A DNA stretch of 64,000 nt from Arenimonas sp. SCN 70-307. GTDB taxonomy: Bacteria; Pseudomonadota; Gammaproteobacteria; Xanthomonadales; Xanthomonadaceae. Numbering within the stretch: the first letter of the stretch is position 1; every line of letters starts with the position of its first letter. The stretch covers positions 576,568-640,567 of the forward strand of contig NZ_MEDO01000014.1 of NCBI RefSeq assembly GCF_001724815.1, written 5' to 3'. This document shows positions 44,246-53,362 of this stretch, piece after piece. The notes beneath the pieces were generated by a model, which did no database searches, was not told where the DNA came from, and was given only the letters and a program-made list of their open reading frames with translations. A program made the position numbers and the translations under genes.

Positions 44246-45829
44246 ATGCGAATCCTAACCCGCGCCGTCGTGCTTGGCGTCCTGCTGGCCGGGATTCTCT
44301 GTCCCGCGCCGGCCGCGGCCCGCAGCCTCGAGCGCGGCAACGGTCCCGAGCCCTCCACGCTCGACCCGCACCGCTGCCCGGAAGTGGCCTGCGCCAACGT
44401 GCTGCGCGACCTGTTCGAAGGCCTGGTGGCCGAGGACGGCGCCGGGAACCTCATCCCCGGCCTGGCCGAGCGCTGGGACGTGTCGGAGGACGGCCGTAGC
44501 TGGACCTTCCACCTGCGCGAGGGCCTGCGCTGGTCCAACGGCGAGCCGCTGGACGCCGGCCAGGTGCTGGCCAGCCTGCGCCGCGCCTTCGAGCCGGCCA
44601 CGGCCGCGCCCTTCGCCGCGCACCTGGACGCGATCGAACATGCCGCCGCGGTGCAGCGCGGCGAGCGCCCGCCGGCCGCGCTGGGCGTCAGTGCGCCGGA
44701 TGCGCGCACGCTGGTGTTCCGGCTGAGCCGCAGCGCCGACCTGCCGCGCCTGCTCACCCTGCCCATCGCCTACCCCGTGCACCTGCCCAGCCTGGCCGAG
44801 CATGGCGCGCGCTTCACCCGCCCGGGACGGCTGGTGTCCAACGGCGCCTACCAGCTGGCCGAGTGGCTGCCGCAGGCGCACCTGGTGGTGGAGCGCAACC
44901 CGCACTTCCGCGAGCCGGCGCCGATCGAACGCGTGCGCTTCCACGTCACCGAGGACGCCGCGGCCGAGCTGCGCCGCTTCGAGGCCGGCGGCCTGCACAT
45001 CACCGAAACCCTGCCGCCGCAGCCGCTGGAACACCTGCGGGCGCGCTTCGGCGAGCAGCTGCGCATCAGCCCCTACCTGGGCAGCTTCTGGCTGGGCTTC
45101 AACCTCACCCGACCGCCGTTCAAGGATTCGCCGGCGCTGCGCGAGGCGCTGGTGCTGGCGGTGGACCGCGACATCCTCACCCGCCACGTCACCGGCCTGG
45201 GCGAAGCGCCGGCCTGGGGCGTGGTGCCGCCGGGCACGGCCGGTTACACGCCGCCGGTGCCGGCGGTGGCCTCGCTGACGCAGCGCCAGCGCGAGGCGCG
45301 GGCGCGGGCGCTGTACGCGCAGGCCGGCTATTCGCGCGAGCGGCCGCTGCAGATCGAGCTGCGCTACAACACCTCCACGCCACACCGGCGCATGGCGCTG
45401 GCGGTGGCGGCGATGTGGCGCGAAACCCTGGGCGTGCGCACGACGCTTCGCAACGAGGAGTGGAAGGTCTTCGTCGGCACGCGGCGCCAGCGCGCCATCA
45501 CCGAGGTCTTCCGCGGCGGCTGGATCGCCGACATCGACGATGCGCGCAATTTCCTGGGCACCTTCCACAGCCAGAGCCCGGCGAACTGGAGCGGCCTGGA
45601 CGACCGCGAGTACGACGCGCTGCTCGCCGCCGCCGACGCCGCGCCCACGCTCGAACGCCGGCAGTCGCTGCTGCGGCAGGCGGAGCACAGGCTGCAGGCA
45701 ACGCACGCGGTCGTGCCGCTGTACTTCTACACCTCGCGCCACCTGGTGCACCGCGACGTGCTGGGCTTCGAAGCCAATCCGCTCGACCGCCACCCCAGCC
45801 GCTTCCTGCGCTTCGCGGAGGCGCCATGA
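44246..45829 (+). CDS. peptide/oligopeptide ABC transporter substrate-binding protein (SBP_bac_5)
   Basis: [87 protein letters not shown]. Confidence 0.92.
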   Translation: MRILTRAVVLGVLLAGILCPAPAAARSLERGNGPEPSTLDPHRCPEVACANVLRDLFEGLVAEDGAGNLIPGLAERWDVSEDGRSWTFHLREGLRWSNGEPLDAGQVLASLRRAFEPATAAPFAAHLDAIEHAAAVQRGERPPAALGVSAPDARTLVFRLSRSADLPRLLTLPIAYPVHLPSLAEHGARFTRPGRLVSNGAYQLAEWLPQAHLVVERNPHFREPAPIERVRFHVTEDAAAELRRFEAGGLHITETLPPQPLEHLRARFGEQLRISPYLGSFWLGFNLTRPPFKDSPALREALVLAVDRDILTRHVTGLGEAPAWGVVPPGTAGYTPPVPAVASLTQRQREARARALYAQAGYSRERPLQIELRYNTSTPHRRMALAVAAMWRETLGVRTTLRNEEWKVFVGTRRQRAITEVFRGGWIADIDDARNFLGTFHSQSPANWSGLDDREYDALLAAADAAPTLERRQSLLRQAEHRLQATHAVVPLYFYTSRHLVHRDVLGFEANPLDRHPSRFLRFAEAP

Positions 45830-46743
45830 AGCGCTTCGCCGGGCGCGCCTTCGAAGCGCTGCTGACGCTCTGGCTGCTGGCCACGCTGTGCTTCGTGCTG
45901 CTGCGCGCGGCGCCGGGCGGCCCCTTCGACGCCGAGAAGGCCGCGCCGCCGGAAGTCGAGGCGGCGCTCGCGGCGCAGTACCGGCTCGACCAGTCGCTGC
46001 CGGCGCAGTACGGCCACTGGCTGGCCGACGTGGCGCGCGGCGACCTCGGGCCTTCGTTCCAGTACCCCGACTACACGGTCAACGAGCTGCTGGCGGCGAG
46101 CCTGCCGATCTCGCTGCTCAACGGCGGCCTGGCCCTGCTGCTGGCGCTGGCCATCGGCATCCCGCTGGGCGTGTGGGCGGCGCTGCGCGCAGGACGCTGG
46201 ACCGACCGCCTGCTGATGTTCGGCGCGGGCCTGGGCCTGAGCGTGCCCAAGTTCGTGGCGGCGCCCCTGCTGGTGCTGCTTTTCGCCGTGACCTTGCAGT
46301 GGCTGCCGGCCGGCGGCTGGGACGGCACCTGGCGCAGCATGGTTTTACCGGTGGTGGCGCTGGCGCTGCCGAACCTCGCGTACTGCGCGCGACTCACCCG
46401 CGCCTCGCTGCTCGAGGTGCTGGGCGCCGACTACCTGCGCGCGGCCCGCGGCCGCGGCCTGTCGGGCGCGCGCCTGCTGCTGGTGCACGCGCTGCGCCCG
46501 GGCCTGCTGCCGGTGGTGGCCTGGCTGAGCCCGGCGCTGATCAACGTGGTCAGCGGCTCGGCGGTGGTCGAGCAGGTGTTCGGCATCCCGGGCGTGGGCC
46601 GCTACTTCGTGCAGGGCGCCCTCAACCGCGACTACACCCTCGTGCTCGGCGTCGTGCTCGCCATCGGCGCCGCCATCGTCCTCATCAACGCCCTCGTCGA
46701 CGCCCTGCGCACCTGGCTCGATCCGCGGCTGCGGGACGCCTAG
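45826..46743 (+). CDS. OppB-like ABC transporter permease
   Basis: ATLCFVLLRAAPGGPFDAEKA, YLRAARGRGLSGARLLLVHALRPGLLPVVAWLSPALINVVSGSAVVEQVFGIPGVGRYFVQGALNRDYTLVLGVVL. Confidence 0.92.
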   Translation: MKRFAGRAFEALLTLWLLATLCFVLLRAAPGGPFDAEKAAPPEVEAALAAQYRLDQSLPAQYGHWLADVARGDLGPSFQYPDYTVNELLAASLPISLLNGGLALLLALAIGIPLGVWAALRAGRWTDRLLMFGAGLGLSVPKFVAAPLLVLLFAVTLQWLPAGGWDGTWRSMVLPVVALALPNLAYCARLTRASLLEVLGADYLRAARGRGLSGARLLLVHALRPGLLPVVAWLSPALINVVSGSAVVEQVFGIPGVGRYFVQGALNRDYTLVLGVVLAIGAAIVLINALVDALRTWLDPRLRDA

Positions 46744-47327
46744 ATCTCCAGCCAGCCGGAGATGACGGTGCGGGCTTCGTCGAGGCCGAGTTTGGCGTCG
46801 GCGGAGAAGACCTGGGCGCTGGCGCGGTCGCCGAGTTCCTTGCGCACGGCGGCCAGCACCCTGGACTGCTCGCCGCGGCCGAACTTGTCGGCCTTGGTCA
46901 GCAGGCAATGCGCCGGCAGGCCGCGGGCGACCGCGTAGTCGAGCATCTGCAGGTCGTACTCGCGCAGCGGATGGCGGATGTCCATCACCACCACCAGCCC
47001 CGCCAGCGAACCGCGCTCCTGGAAGTAGCGGTTGATCGTGCCCTTCCAGGCCTCGCGCATCGCCTCGGGCACCTTGGCGTAGCCGTAGCCGGGCAGGTCC
47101 ACCAGGTAGCGGCCCGGGTCGACCTCGAAGTAATTCAGCGCCTGGGTGCGGCCCGGGGTCTTGGAGACGCGGGCCAGGCCGTTCTGGTTCGTGAGGGCGT
47201 TGAGCGCGCTGGACTTGCCCGCGTTCGAGCGGCCGGCGAACACCACCTCGCGGCCGTCGTCGGGCGGCAGCTGGCGCAGGGAGTGCACGGAATTGAAGTA
47301 TTTGGCGCGGGCCAGGGGGTTGGACAT
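46740..47327 (-). CDS. engB: ribosome biogenesis GTP-binding protein YihA/EngB
   Basis: EVVFAGRSNAGKSSALNALTNQNGLARVSKTPGRTQALNYFEVDPGRYLVDLPGYGYAKV, LLTKADK. Confidence 0.95.
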   Translation of the reverse strand: MSNPLARAKYFNSVHSLRQLPPDDGREVVFAGRSNAGKSSALNALTNQNGLARVSKTPGRTQALNYFEVDPGRYLVDLPGYGYAKVPEAMREAWKGTINRYFQERGSLAGLVVVMDIRHPLREYDLQMLDYAVARGLPAHCLLTKADKFGRGEQSRVLAAVRKELGDRASAQVFSADAKLGLDEARTVISGWLEI

Positions 47328-47511
47328 CGGGTCGGCCGGGGCGTTGGAAGGCGCCCAGCATGGCCCGTACGGCCCCCGCTGACCAGCCCGGAAGCCCTTC
47401 CGGAGCCGCTGAATTGACCGCCTGCGCCAGCGGCTGGGATAATCCGCGCCTTCCTGCGCGCCCGTCGCGCAAGGCCCCTTTCCCACCGAATCAAGCGTTC
47501 CGGAGCAGCCC

Positions 47512-48309
47512 ATGAAGTTCACGCGCATCCTTGGTGTCGCCGCCGCCCTGGCCGCGGCCGTGGCCGTGGCCCAGGAGCCCGCCACGGAGCCGGCCACCGT
47601 CACGGCGGCCCCCGAGGCGGCCCCGGCCCCCACCGAAACCCTGGAAGCCGACAACGCCGTCGCCCATCGCGGCGACGCCCAGGCCGGTGCCGGCAAGGCG
47701 GCGGTCTGCGCGGCCTGCCACGGCATGGACGGCAACTCCGCCGACCCGCAGTACCCGAAGCTGGCCGGCCAGCACGAGCGCTACATCGCCCGCCAGCTGG
47801 CGCTGTACAAGTCGATGGAGCGCGACAACGCCATCATGCTCGGCTTCGCCGCCACCCTGAGCGCGCAGGACATGCGCGACCTGGGCGCCTACTTCGCCAG
47901 CCAGAAGGTCGTGGCCGGCGTGGCCGACGACAGCGTGATCGCCGAAGGCCCGAACGCCGGCATGAAGTTCTACCAGCTCGGCGAGCGCCTCTACCGCTTC
48001 GGCAAGGCCGACGGTTCGGTGCCGTCCTGCGCGGCCTGCCACGGCCCCGCCGGCGCCGGCAACCCGGGTTCGGCCTGGCCGAACCTGGCCGGCCAGCACG
48101 CCGGTTACACCGCCAACGCGCTGACCGCCTTCCGCAACGGCACCGTCTGGGGCAAGGGCAACAACGCCAACGCCATCATGGCGGGCGTGGCCGGCAGCCT
48201 CACCGACGAGGAAATCCAGGCCCTGGCGACCTACATCGAAGGCCTGCACAACGCCGCCGACGCCCCCTCGGCCGAGGCCCTGGCTGCCGCCGCGAACGCG
48301 GAAGGCTGA
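47512..48309 (+). CDS. diheme cytochrome c4
   Basis: Two CxxCH motifs (CAACHGMDGNS, CAACHGPAGAG) in duplicated c-type domains; signal peptide. Confidence 0.92.
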   Translation: MKFTRILGVAAALAAAVAVAQEPATEPATVTAAPEAAPAPTETLEADNAVAHRGDAQAGAGKAAVCAACHGMDGNSADPQYPKLAGQHERYIARQLALYKSMERDNAIMLGFAATLSAQDMRDLGAYFASQKVVAGVADDSVIAEGPNAGMKFYQLGERLYRFGKADGSVPSCAACHGPAGAGNPGSAWPNLAGQHAGYTANALTAFRNGTVWGKGNNANAIMAGVAGSLTDEEIQALATYIEGLHNAADAPSAEALAAAANAEG

Positions 48310-48316
48310 GCCCTGC

Positions 48317-48342
48317 GCGGCGGCCCCCGGGCCGCCGCTTTT
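48317..48342 (+). terminator. rho-independent terminator downstream of cytochrome c4
   Basis: gcggcggcc-cccg-ggccgccgc-tttt. Confidence 0.75.
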
Positions 48343-48398
48343 GAACCTTGCCTGCCGGCCGTGGTCAGGTAGGCGACACCTTCCGGAGTGCCTGCCCC

Positions 48399-49265
48399 AT
48401 GAAGCACGTTCTGCCCCTGCTGCTCGTCCTCGCCCTTGCCGCCTGTGGCGAGAAGGCCGCCGAACAATCCACCGGCGTGGCCGGCCCGGCGCCTGCCCCG
48501 GTCGTTGATCCGGCCGGCCCGGCCCCCGACACCTCGGTGACCGACGAGGACCTGGCCCCGGCCGCCGACGAGGCTGCCACCGACGCCACCGCGCCGGCCG
48601 AAGCCACCGAAGAACCTGCCGCGCCGGCCACCGAGGCCGCCCAGGCCACCCCGGCCGCGCCGGCCGAGCTGCCGCCGCTGGATCCGGCCAAGGCCCCGCG
48701 CAAGGGCGTGGACTACGAGCTGCTGGCCGAGCCGCAGCCGACCATCACCCAGGGTGGCATCGAGGTGGCCGAAGTCTTCTCGTACATGTGCATCCACTGC
48801 GCCAACCTGCAGCCGCTGCTCAACACCTGGAAGACCAAGCAGCCGGCCGACGTGAAGCTGGTCTACGTGCCGGGCGTGTTCGGCGGCGCCAGCGACAACT
48901 TCGCCCGCGGCTTCTACGCCGCCGAGGCCATGGGCCTGGTGGACAAGACCCACGACGAGCTGTTCAAGGCCGTGCTGATCGAGCGCAAGTTCCAGACCGG
49001 CTCGCCGGAGGAAGTGGCCGACTGGTACGCCAGCCAGGGCGCCAACCGCGAGACCTTCCTGTCGACCATGCAGAGCTTCGCGGTGACCACCAAGATCAAC
49101 CGCGCCCGCCAGTTCTCGCTGCGCGGCGGCGTCGATTCGACCCCGACCATGATCATCGCCGGCAAGTACCGCGTCACCGCCACCGCCGACCGCGGCATGG
49201 AAGGCCTGCTCGACAGCATCGACTGGATCGTCGCGCACGAGCGCGCCGGCAAGCCGATGCCCTGA
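48399..49265 (+). CDS. dsbA: DsbA-like thiol:disulfide interchange lipoprotein with Ala/Pro-rich linker
   Basis: MKHVLPLLLVLALAACGEKAA lipobox; VAEVFSYMCIHCANLQPLL (CIHC); GVDSTPTMIIAGKYRV. Confidence 0.88.
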   Translation: MKHVLPLLLVLALAACGEKAAEQSTGVAGPAPAPVVDPAGPAPDTSVTDEDLAPAADEAATDATAPAEATEEPAAPATEAAQATPAAPAELPPLDPAKAPRKGVDYELLAEPQPTITQGGIEVAEVFSYMCIHCANLQPLLNTWKTKQPADVKLVYVPGVFGGASDNFARGFYAAEAMGLVDKTHDELFKAVLIERKFQTGSPEEVADWYASQGANRETFLSTMQSFAVTTKINRARQFSLRGGVDSTPTMIIAGKYRVTATADRGMEGLLDSIDWIVAHERAGKPMP

Positions 49266-49290
49266 GCGGCGCCACCGCCAGGCTGAACGC

Positions 49291-49320
49291 AACGGGCCGC
49301 GAAAGCGGCCCGTTTGCTTT
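49291..49320 (+). terminator. rho-independent terminator downstream of dsbA
   Basis: acgggccgc-gaaa-gcggcccgt-ttgcttt. Confidence 0.75.
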
Positions 49321-49362
49321 GGCGGTCTTGTCCCCGCCGCGCGGCGGACGCACCATGGACGA

Positions 49363-50109
49363 ATGGCCGAAAAGAAACCCGACCGGCTGCGCTTGCTCAG
49401 CGCCAACATCCAGGCGGGCTCGAGCACGCGCGCCTACCGCGACTACGTCACCCGCAGCTGGTCGCACGTGCTGCCCAACGGCAAGCGCATCAACCTCGAC
49501 AGCCTGGCCGAGCTGGCCAGCAACTACGACCTGGTGGGCCTGCAGGAGTCCGACCCGGGCAGCCTGCGCTCGGGCTTCACCAACCAGGCCGACTACCTGG
49601 CCGAGCGCGCGCACTTCCCCTACTGGAGCCACCAGCCGAACCGGCGCATCTCGCGCATCGCCGGCAGCGGCAATGCGCTGCTGAGCCGGCTCGAACCCGC
49701 CGAGATGCTCGACTACGCCCTGCCCGGCCGCATCGCCGGCCGCGGCGTGCTGCTGGCGAAGTTCGGCCAGGGCAAGGACGCCTGGCAGCTGGCCATCACC
49801 CACCTCTCGCTGGGCGCGAAGTCGCGCCAGCTCCAGCTCGGCTTCCTGGCCGAGTTGTTGTCGGATGCGCCGCGCCTGGTGCTGATGGGCGACTTCAACT
49901 GCGACTTCGACGCGCCCGAGATGCGCCCGCTCTACCGCCAGACCTCGCTCGAGCCACCGCCCGAACGCGTGTCCACCTTCCCCAGCTGGGCCCCGCAGCG
50001 CGGCCTCGACCACGTACTCACCGGCGGCTTCCAGGTGCTCGACTACAAGGCCGTGCCCGCCGCCGGCTCCGACCACATGGCGGTGGGCGTGGAGCTCGCG
50101 CCCAAATAG
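49363..50109 (+). CDS. endonuclease/exonuclease/phosphatase family protein
   Basis: LRLLSANIQAGSSTRAYRDYV, LVGLQESD, VLMGDFNCDFDAPEM, GLDHVLTGGF...GSDHMAVGVEL. Confidence 0.9.
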   Translation: MAEKKPDRLRLLSANIQAGSSTRAYRDYVTRSWSHVLPNGKRINLDSLAELASNYDLVGLQESDPGSLRSGFTNQADYLAERAHFPYWSHQPNRRISRIAGSGNALLSRLEPAEMLDYALPGRIAGRGVLLAKFGQGKDAWQLAITHLSLGAKSRQLQLGFLAELLSDAPRLVLMGDFNCDFDAPEMRPLYRQTSLEPPPERVSTFPSWAPQRGLDHVLTGGFQVLDYKAVPAAGSDHMAVGVELAPK

Positions 50110-50160
50110 AAAGGGGGTCAGGTTCACTTCCTGCGGCGGAAGTGAACCTGACCCCGTTTC
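50109..50160. repeat. 23-bp palindrome (one mismatch), GGGGTCAGGTTCACTT family, between convergent genes
   Basis: gaaagggggtcaggttcacttcc ... ggaagtgaacctgaccccgtttc; flanking stops 50107-50109 and 50162-50164. Confidence 0.92.
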
Positions 50161-50161
50161 T

Positions 50162-51529
50162 TCAATAGCCGCCGAAGCTGCCGGCGGCGCCGGGGAAGAC
50201 GACGGGGCTTTCGGTGCCGTCTTTCGCGACGGCGGAGACGCCGAAGAAGTAGTTGTCGATGACGACGTTCCTGAGGGTGAAGGCCTCGACGTCGCCGACC
50301 CAGCGGCTGTGGGTCCACTGCGGCTCGGTGGTGAGGCGCCAATAGACCTTGTAGCCGGCCAGGTTGGGCGCCTGCGCGGCCGGGGCGCGGGTCCACTTGA
50401 GCGTGGTGTCGGCGGTGACGGCGCCCTCGATGCTCACGTTGGCCGGCGGCGGCGGGGCCCAGGCCAGGCCGGCCAGGCTGACGGCGTTGAGCGCGGTGAG
50501 CTTGGCGGCGTAGTCGAAGTCCACGCCGTCGATCGTGTCGCCGTAAACGCGGCCGTTTTCGGTGCGCAGGTCCTGGTGCTGGCGGTCGTAGTGTTCGTTG
50601 GTTTCCATCACGCGCACGGCCGGATAGCCCAGGTCGTTGAACGGGCGGTGGTGGCCGCCGCGGGCGAAGCGGTCGAGGCGGTAGACCATCATCACGTCGA
50701 GGTTGGGCACGTAGGCCGCCATGCGGTCGATGTAGCGCGCCAGGTTGCGGGTGGGCGAGTCCACTTCGCCGCCGGTGAAGCGGCGCAGGCGGGCCTCCTC
50801 GGCGGTTTCGGTGGCGCGCGTGCCTTCGGCGAAGACGCGGGCGGTGGTGTTGTCGACGATGCCGTTGATGCCGGCGCTGTTGCCGATCATGTCGTTGTTG
50901 AGCACACCGGTGATGCGCCAGCCCTCGCGCTGCGCCTGTTCGGCCAGGAACCGGCCGCCGAACAGCCCCTGCTCTTCGCCCGAGAGCGCGGCGTAGACGA
51001 TCGAACCGGGGAAGGTGTACTTCGTCAGCACGCGCGCCGCTTCAAGCGTGCCGGCCACGCCCGAGGCGTTGTCGTTGGCGCCGGGGGCATCGGACACGGC
51101 GTCCATCACGTCGGTGGCGCGCGAATCGATGTCGCCGCTCATGATCACGTAGCGGTTGGGGTCGGCGCTGCCGCGCTGGATGGCGATCACGCTCACCACC
51201 TCCACCGGGCCGGGGATGCGCGGCTCGCCCTGCACGGTGCCTTTCACGTAGCGCACCTCGAGGCAGCCGCCGCAGGCGCGCGAGATGCGCTCGAACTCGG
51301 CGTGGATCCAGCGGGTGGCGGCGCCGACGCCGCGCTTCGGGTCGGTCTGGCTCGACAGCGTGTGGCGGGTGCCGTAGGACACCAGCTGGCGGATGTCGGC
51401 CTCGATGCGCGCGGCGGAGGGCGCGGTGGCGATCTGGTGCAGCTCGGGCTTTTCAGCCGGCGGTGGCGCCACTTGGGCGAGGGCCGGCACGGCGGCGAGG
51501 CAGGCAAGGGCAAGCAGGGTGCGGCGCAT
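50162..51529 (-). CDS. M28-family metallopeptidase
   Basis: VIMSGDIDSRATDVMDAVSDAPGANDNASGVAGTLEAARVL, YAALSGEEQGLFGGRFLAEQA; signal peptide MRRTLLALACLAAVPALAQ. Confidence 0.88.
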   Translation of the reverse strand: MRRTLLALACLAAVPALAQVAPPPAEKPELHQIATAPSAARIEADIRQLVSYGTRHTLSSQTDPKRGVGAATRWIHAEFERISRACGGCLEVRYVKGTVQGEPRIPGPVEVVSVIAIQRGSADPNRYVIMSGDIDSRATDVMDAVSDAPGANDNASGVAGTLEAARVLTKYTFPGSIVYAALSGEEQGLFGGRFLAEQAQREGWRITGVLNNDMIGNSAGINGIVDNTTARVFAEGTRATETAEEARLRRFTGGEVDSPTRNLARYIDRMAAYVPNLDVMMVYRLDRFARGGHHRPFNDLGYPAVRVMETNEHYDRQHQDLRTENGRVYGDTIDGVDFDYAAKLTALNAVSLAGLAWAPPPPANVSIEGAVTADTTLKWTRAPAAQAPNLAGYKVYWRLTTEPQWTHSRWVGDVEAFTLRNVVIDNYFFGVSAVAKDGTESPVVFPGAAGSFGGY

Positions 51530-51645
51530 GGCGGGCTCCGGGCGGTTTGGCCGGCCAAGCCTGGGTTTCACCCCCGCCAGCGTCAACCGCTCCTTCGACA
51601 ACGATCCGTGCCAGCTGGCCCAGACGAAGCCACCAGGCGCGTCTA

Positions 51646-51679
51646 TTTGCATAAATTTGCATTTTATAATGCTTTGCAT
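51646..51679. promoter_or_regulatory. candidate hipBA promoter/operator: perfect TATAAT at 51665-51670 flanked by three TTTGCAT direct repeats
   Basis: TTTGCAT at 51646-51652, 51656-51662 and 51673-51679; AT-rich gap in a GC-rich genome just upstream of an HTH gene. Confidence 0.6.
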
Positions 51680-51687
51680 GTATATAT

Positions 51688-52017
51688 ATGCGAATGAAGA
51701 GCAAGGGAACCAGCACGATTACGTCCCGCGGACAGCGTACGACCCGGCATCTGGCGGGTTTGATCCAGCGGGCGCGATTGGTCCGCAACATGACCCAGGC
51801 GGACCTGGCAGAGCGTGCGCGAGTCAGCCCCGGCAGCATCCACAGACTGGAGCGCGCCGAGCCCGGCGTTGCTCTATGGGTGTGGCTGAACGCCATGGAA
51901 GCGCTCGGCCAATTGGAGCTGATTGAGTCACTGCGCGACCCGCTGACCGAGGCCCTGGCGGCAGAAGCAGCCCCCAAGAGAGCTGGCAGCTCGCGTATCC
52001 CGGACTTGGACTTTTGA
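51688..52017 (+). CDS. HipB-like HTH (Xre) antitoxin
   Basis: IQRARLVRNMTQADLAERARVSPGSIHRLERAEPGVALWVWLNAMEALGQLELI; directly upstream of a HipA-like gene. Confidence 0.82.
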   Translation: MRMKSKGTSTITSRGQRTTRHLAGLIQRARLVRNMTQADLAERARVSPGSIHRLERAEPGVALWVWLNAMEALGQLELIESLRDPLTEALAAEAAPKRAGSSRIPDLDF

Positions 52018-52019
52018 GA

Positions 52020-53306
52020 ATGGCTGATGTCCTGCGCTACGTCTTCGTGCACCTTCCCGGCGAACAAGAGGCAGTGCCAGCTGGTGTTCTGACCTTGACC
52101 GAGGAGGGCCGCGAGACGCTAGCCTCACGGTTCGTCTACGGGCGCAACTACTTGACCCGACACGGCCGCATCCCGGTCGATCCCAAGTCGCTTGCCCTCG
52201 ATTCCAACGCTCGGCGTGCGGAAATCACGCCGGCGAACGGATTGGCGCTGTTCGGAGCGCTACGAGACGCAACACCAGACTTGTGGGGCCGGCGAGTCAT
52301 CGAAAACAAACTCAGGGCGCCCCCGGACAGCCTCCCCGAGTCGGTATACCTCGATCATGCCGGGGACAACCGAGCCGGTGCGCTTGATGTTCGAGTGGCA
52401 CGCGATTCACCCTCTGCGCCCGGGGTCTTGCCCGGCAGCTTCGACCTTGAGCATCTGGTGCAAGCCGCCGACCGCATCGCCGAAGGCGAGCCGGTACCCA
52501 CACATCTGGAAATGATCTTCCTCGGCGCCCCGGGCTTGGGCGGTGCGCGGCCCAAGGCAGCGCTACGGGATGACGGTCGCCAGTGGGTGGCGAAATTCCC
52601 TGCCCGACAGGACGGCTTCAATGTCCCCATGATCGAACGGGCGAGCTTGGAACTAGCGCGACAGGCCGGAATCCAGGTGCCGCGCACGCGCCACATCCGG
52701 CTCGGCGACGGCCGTGACGTGATGCTGATAGAACGCTTCGACCGCGGCGAAGAAGCTGCGGGATACCCGAGGACACACATGGTAAGCGCCCTGACCATGC
52801 TGGGTTTGCATGAACACGACCGGAGCGCCGGTTATGCCGACCTATGCCGGGTCATCGAGCAGTTCGGCGTGAGTGGCCATGTCCAGGCAGACCGGACGGA
52901 ACTCTACCGTCGAATGGTCTTCAACATCTTGGTCACCAACGACGACGACCACCTGCGCAACCATGCCTTCCTTTACGACGCGACTGGTGGTGGCTGGCGA
53001 CTGAGTCCGCTTTACGACGTGGTGCCGCGCCCGATGCTGGGCACGGACCGTTACTTGGCGATAGGAGTCGGCGCACAGGGACGCCTCGCGACATTGGACA
53101 ATGCGCTCAGCCAGTGCGAGCAGTTCGGCCTGTCAAAGCCGGAAGCCGCCGCGATCATAGACTCGGTCGTTACGGCTGCGCGCCCTTGGAGGAACGCCTT
53201 CGAGTCACTTGGCGTACCGGCGCAAGAATGCGACCGGGTCGCACCCGCTTTTCGCCGGGCTGCCGATATTGGCATGGGGAAGGTCGAAGCCGCTGCCAGA
53301 TCCTGA
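52020..53306 (+). CDS. HipA-like Ser/Thr kinase toxin
   Basis: LGGARPKAALRDDGRQWVAKFP, MVFNILVTNDDDHLRNHAFLYD (catalytic loop), GWRLSPLYDVVPRP. Confidence 0.9.
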   Translation: MADVLRYVFVHLPGEQEAVPAGVLTLTEEGRETLASRFVYGRNYLTRHGRIPVDPKSLALDSNARRAEITPANGLALFGALRDATPDLWGRRVIENKLRAPPDSLPESVYLDHAGDNRAGALDVRVARDSPSAPGVLPGSFDLEHLVQAADRIAEGEPVPTHLEMIFLGAPGLGGARPKAALRDDGRQWVAKFPARQDGFNVPMIERASLELARQAGIQVPRTRHIRLGDGRDVMLIERFDRGEEAAGYPRTHMVSALTMLGLHEHDRSAGYADLCRVIEQFGVSGHVQADRTELYRRMVFNILVTNDDDHLRNHAFLYDATGGGWRLSPLYDVVPRPMLGTDRYLAIGVGAQGRLATLDNALSQCEQFGLSKPEAAAIIDSVVTAARPWRNAFESLGVPAQECDRVAPAFRRAADIGMGKVEAAARS

Positions 53307-53325
53307 AGCGTACGGACGGAAAGGG

Positions 53326-53345
53326 GCCGCGGATTGCTCCGCGGC
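53326..53345. terminator. 8-bp hairpin between convergent hipA-like and TonB-dependent receptor genes
   Basis: gccgcgga-ttgc-tccgcggc. Confidence 0.35.
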
Positions 53346-53362
53346 ACCCGTGAGTTCTTTCC

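Noticed and set aside
51646-53306. HipBA module plus TonB-dependent receptor as one phage-defence island
   Set aside because: Only a two-gene TA module is present; the receptor is convergent and has no defence-related features
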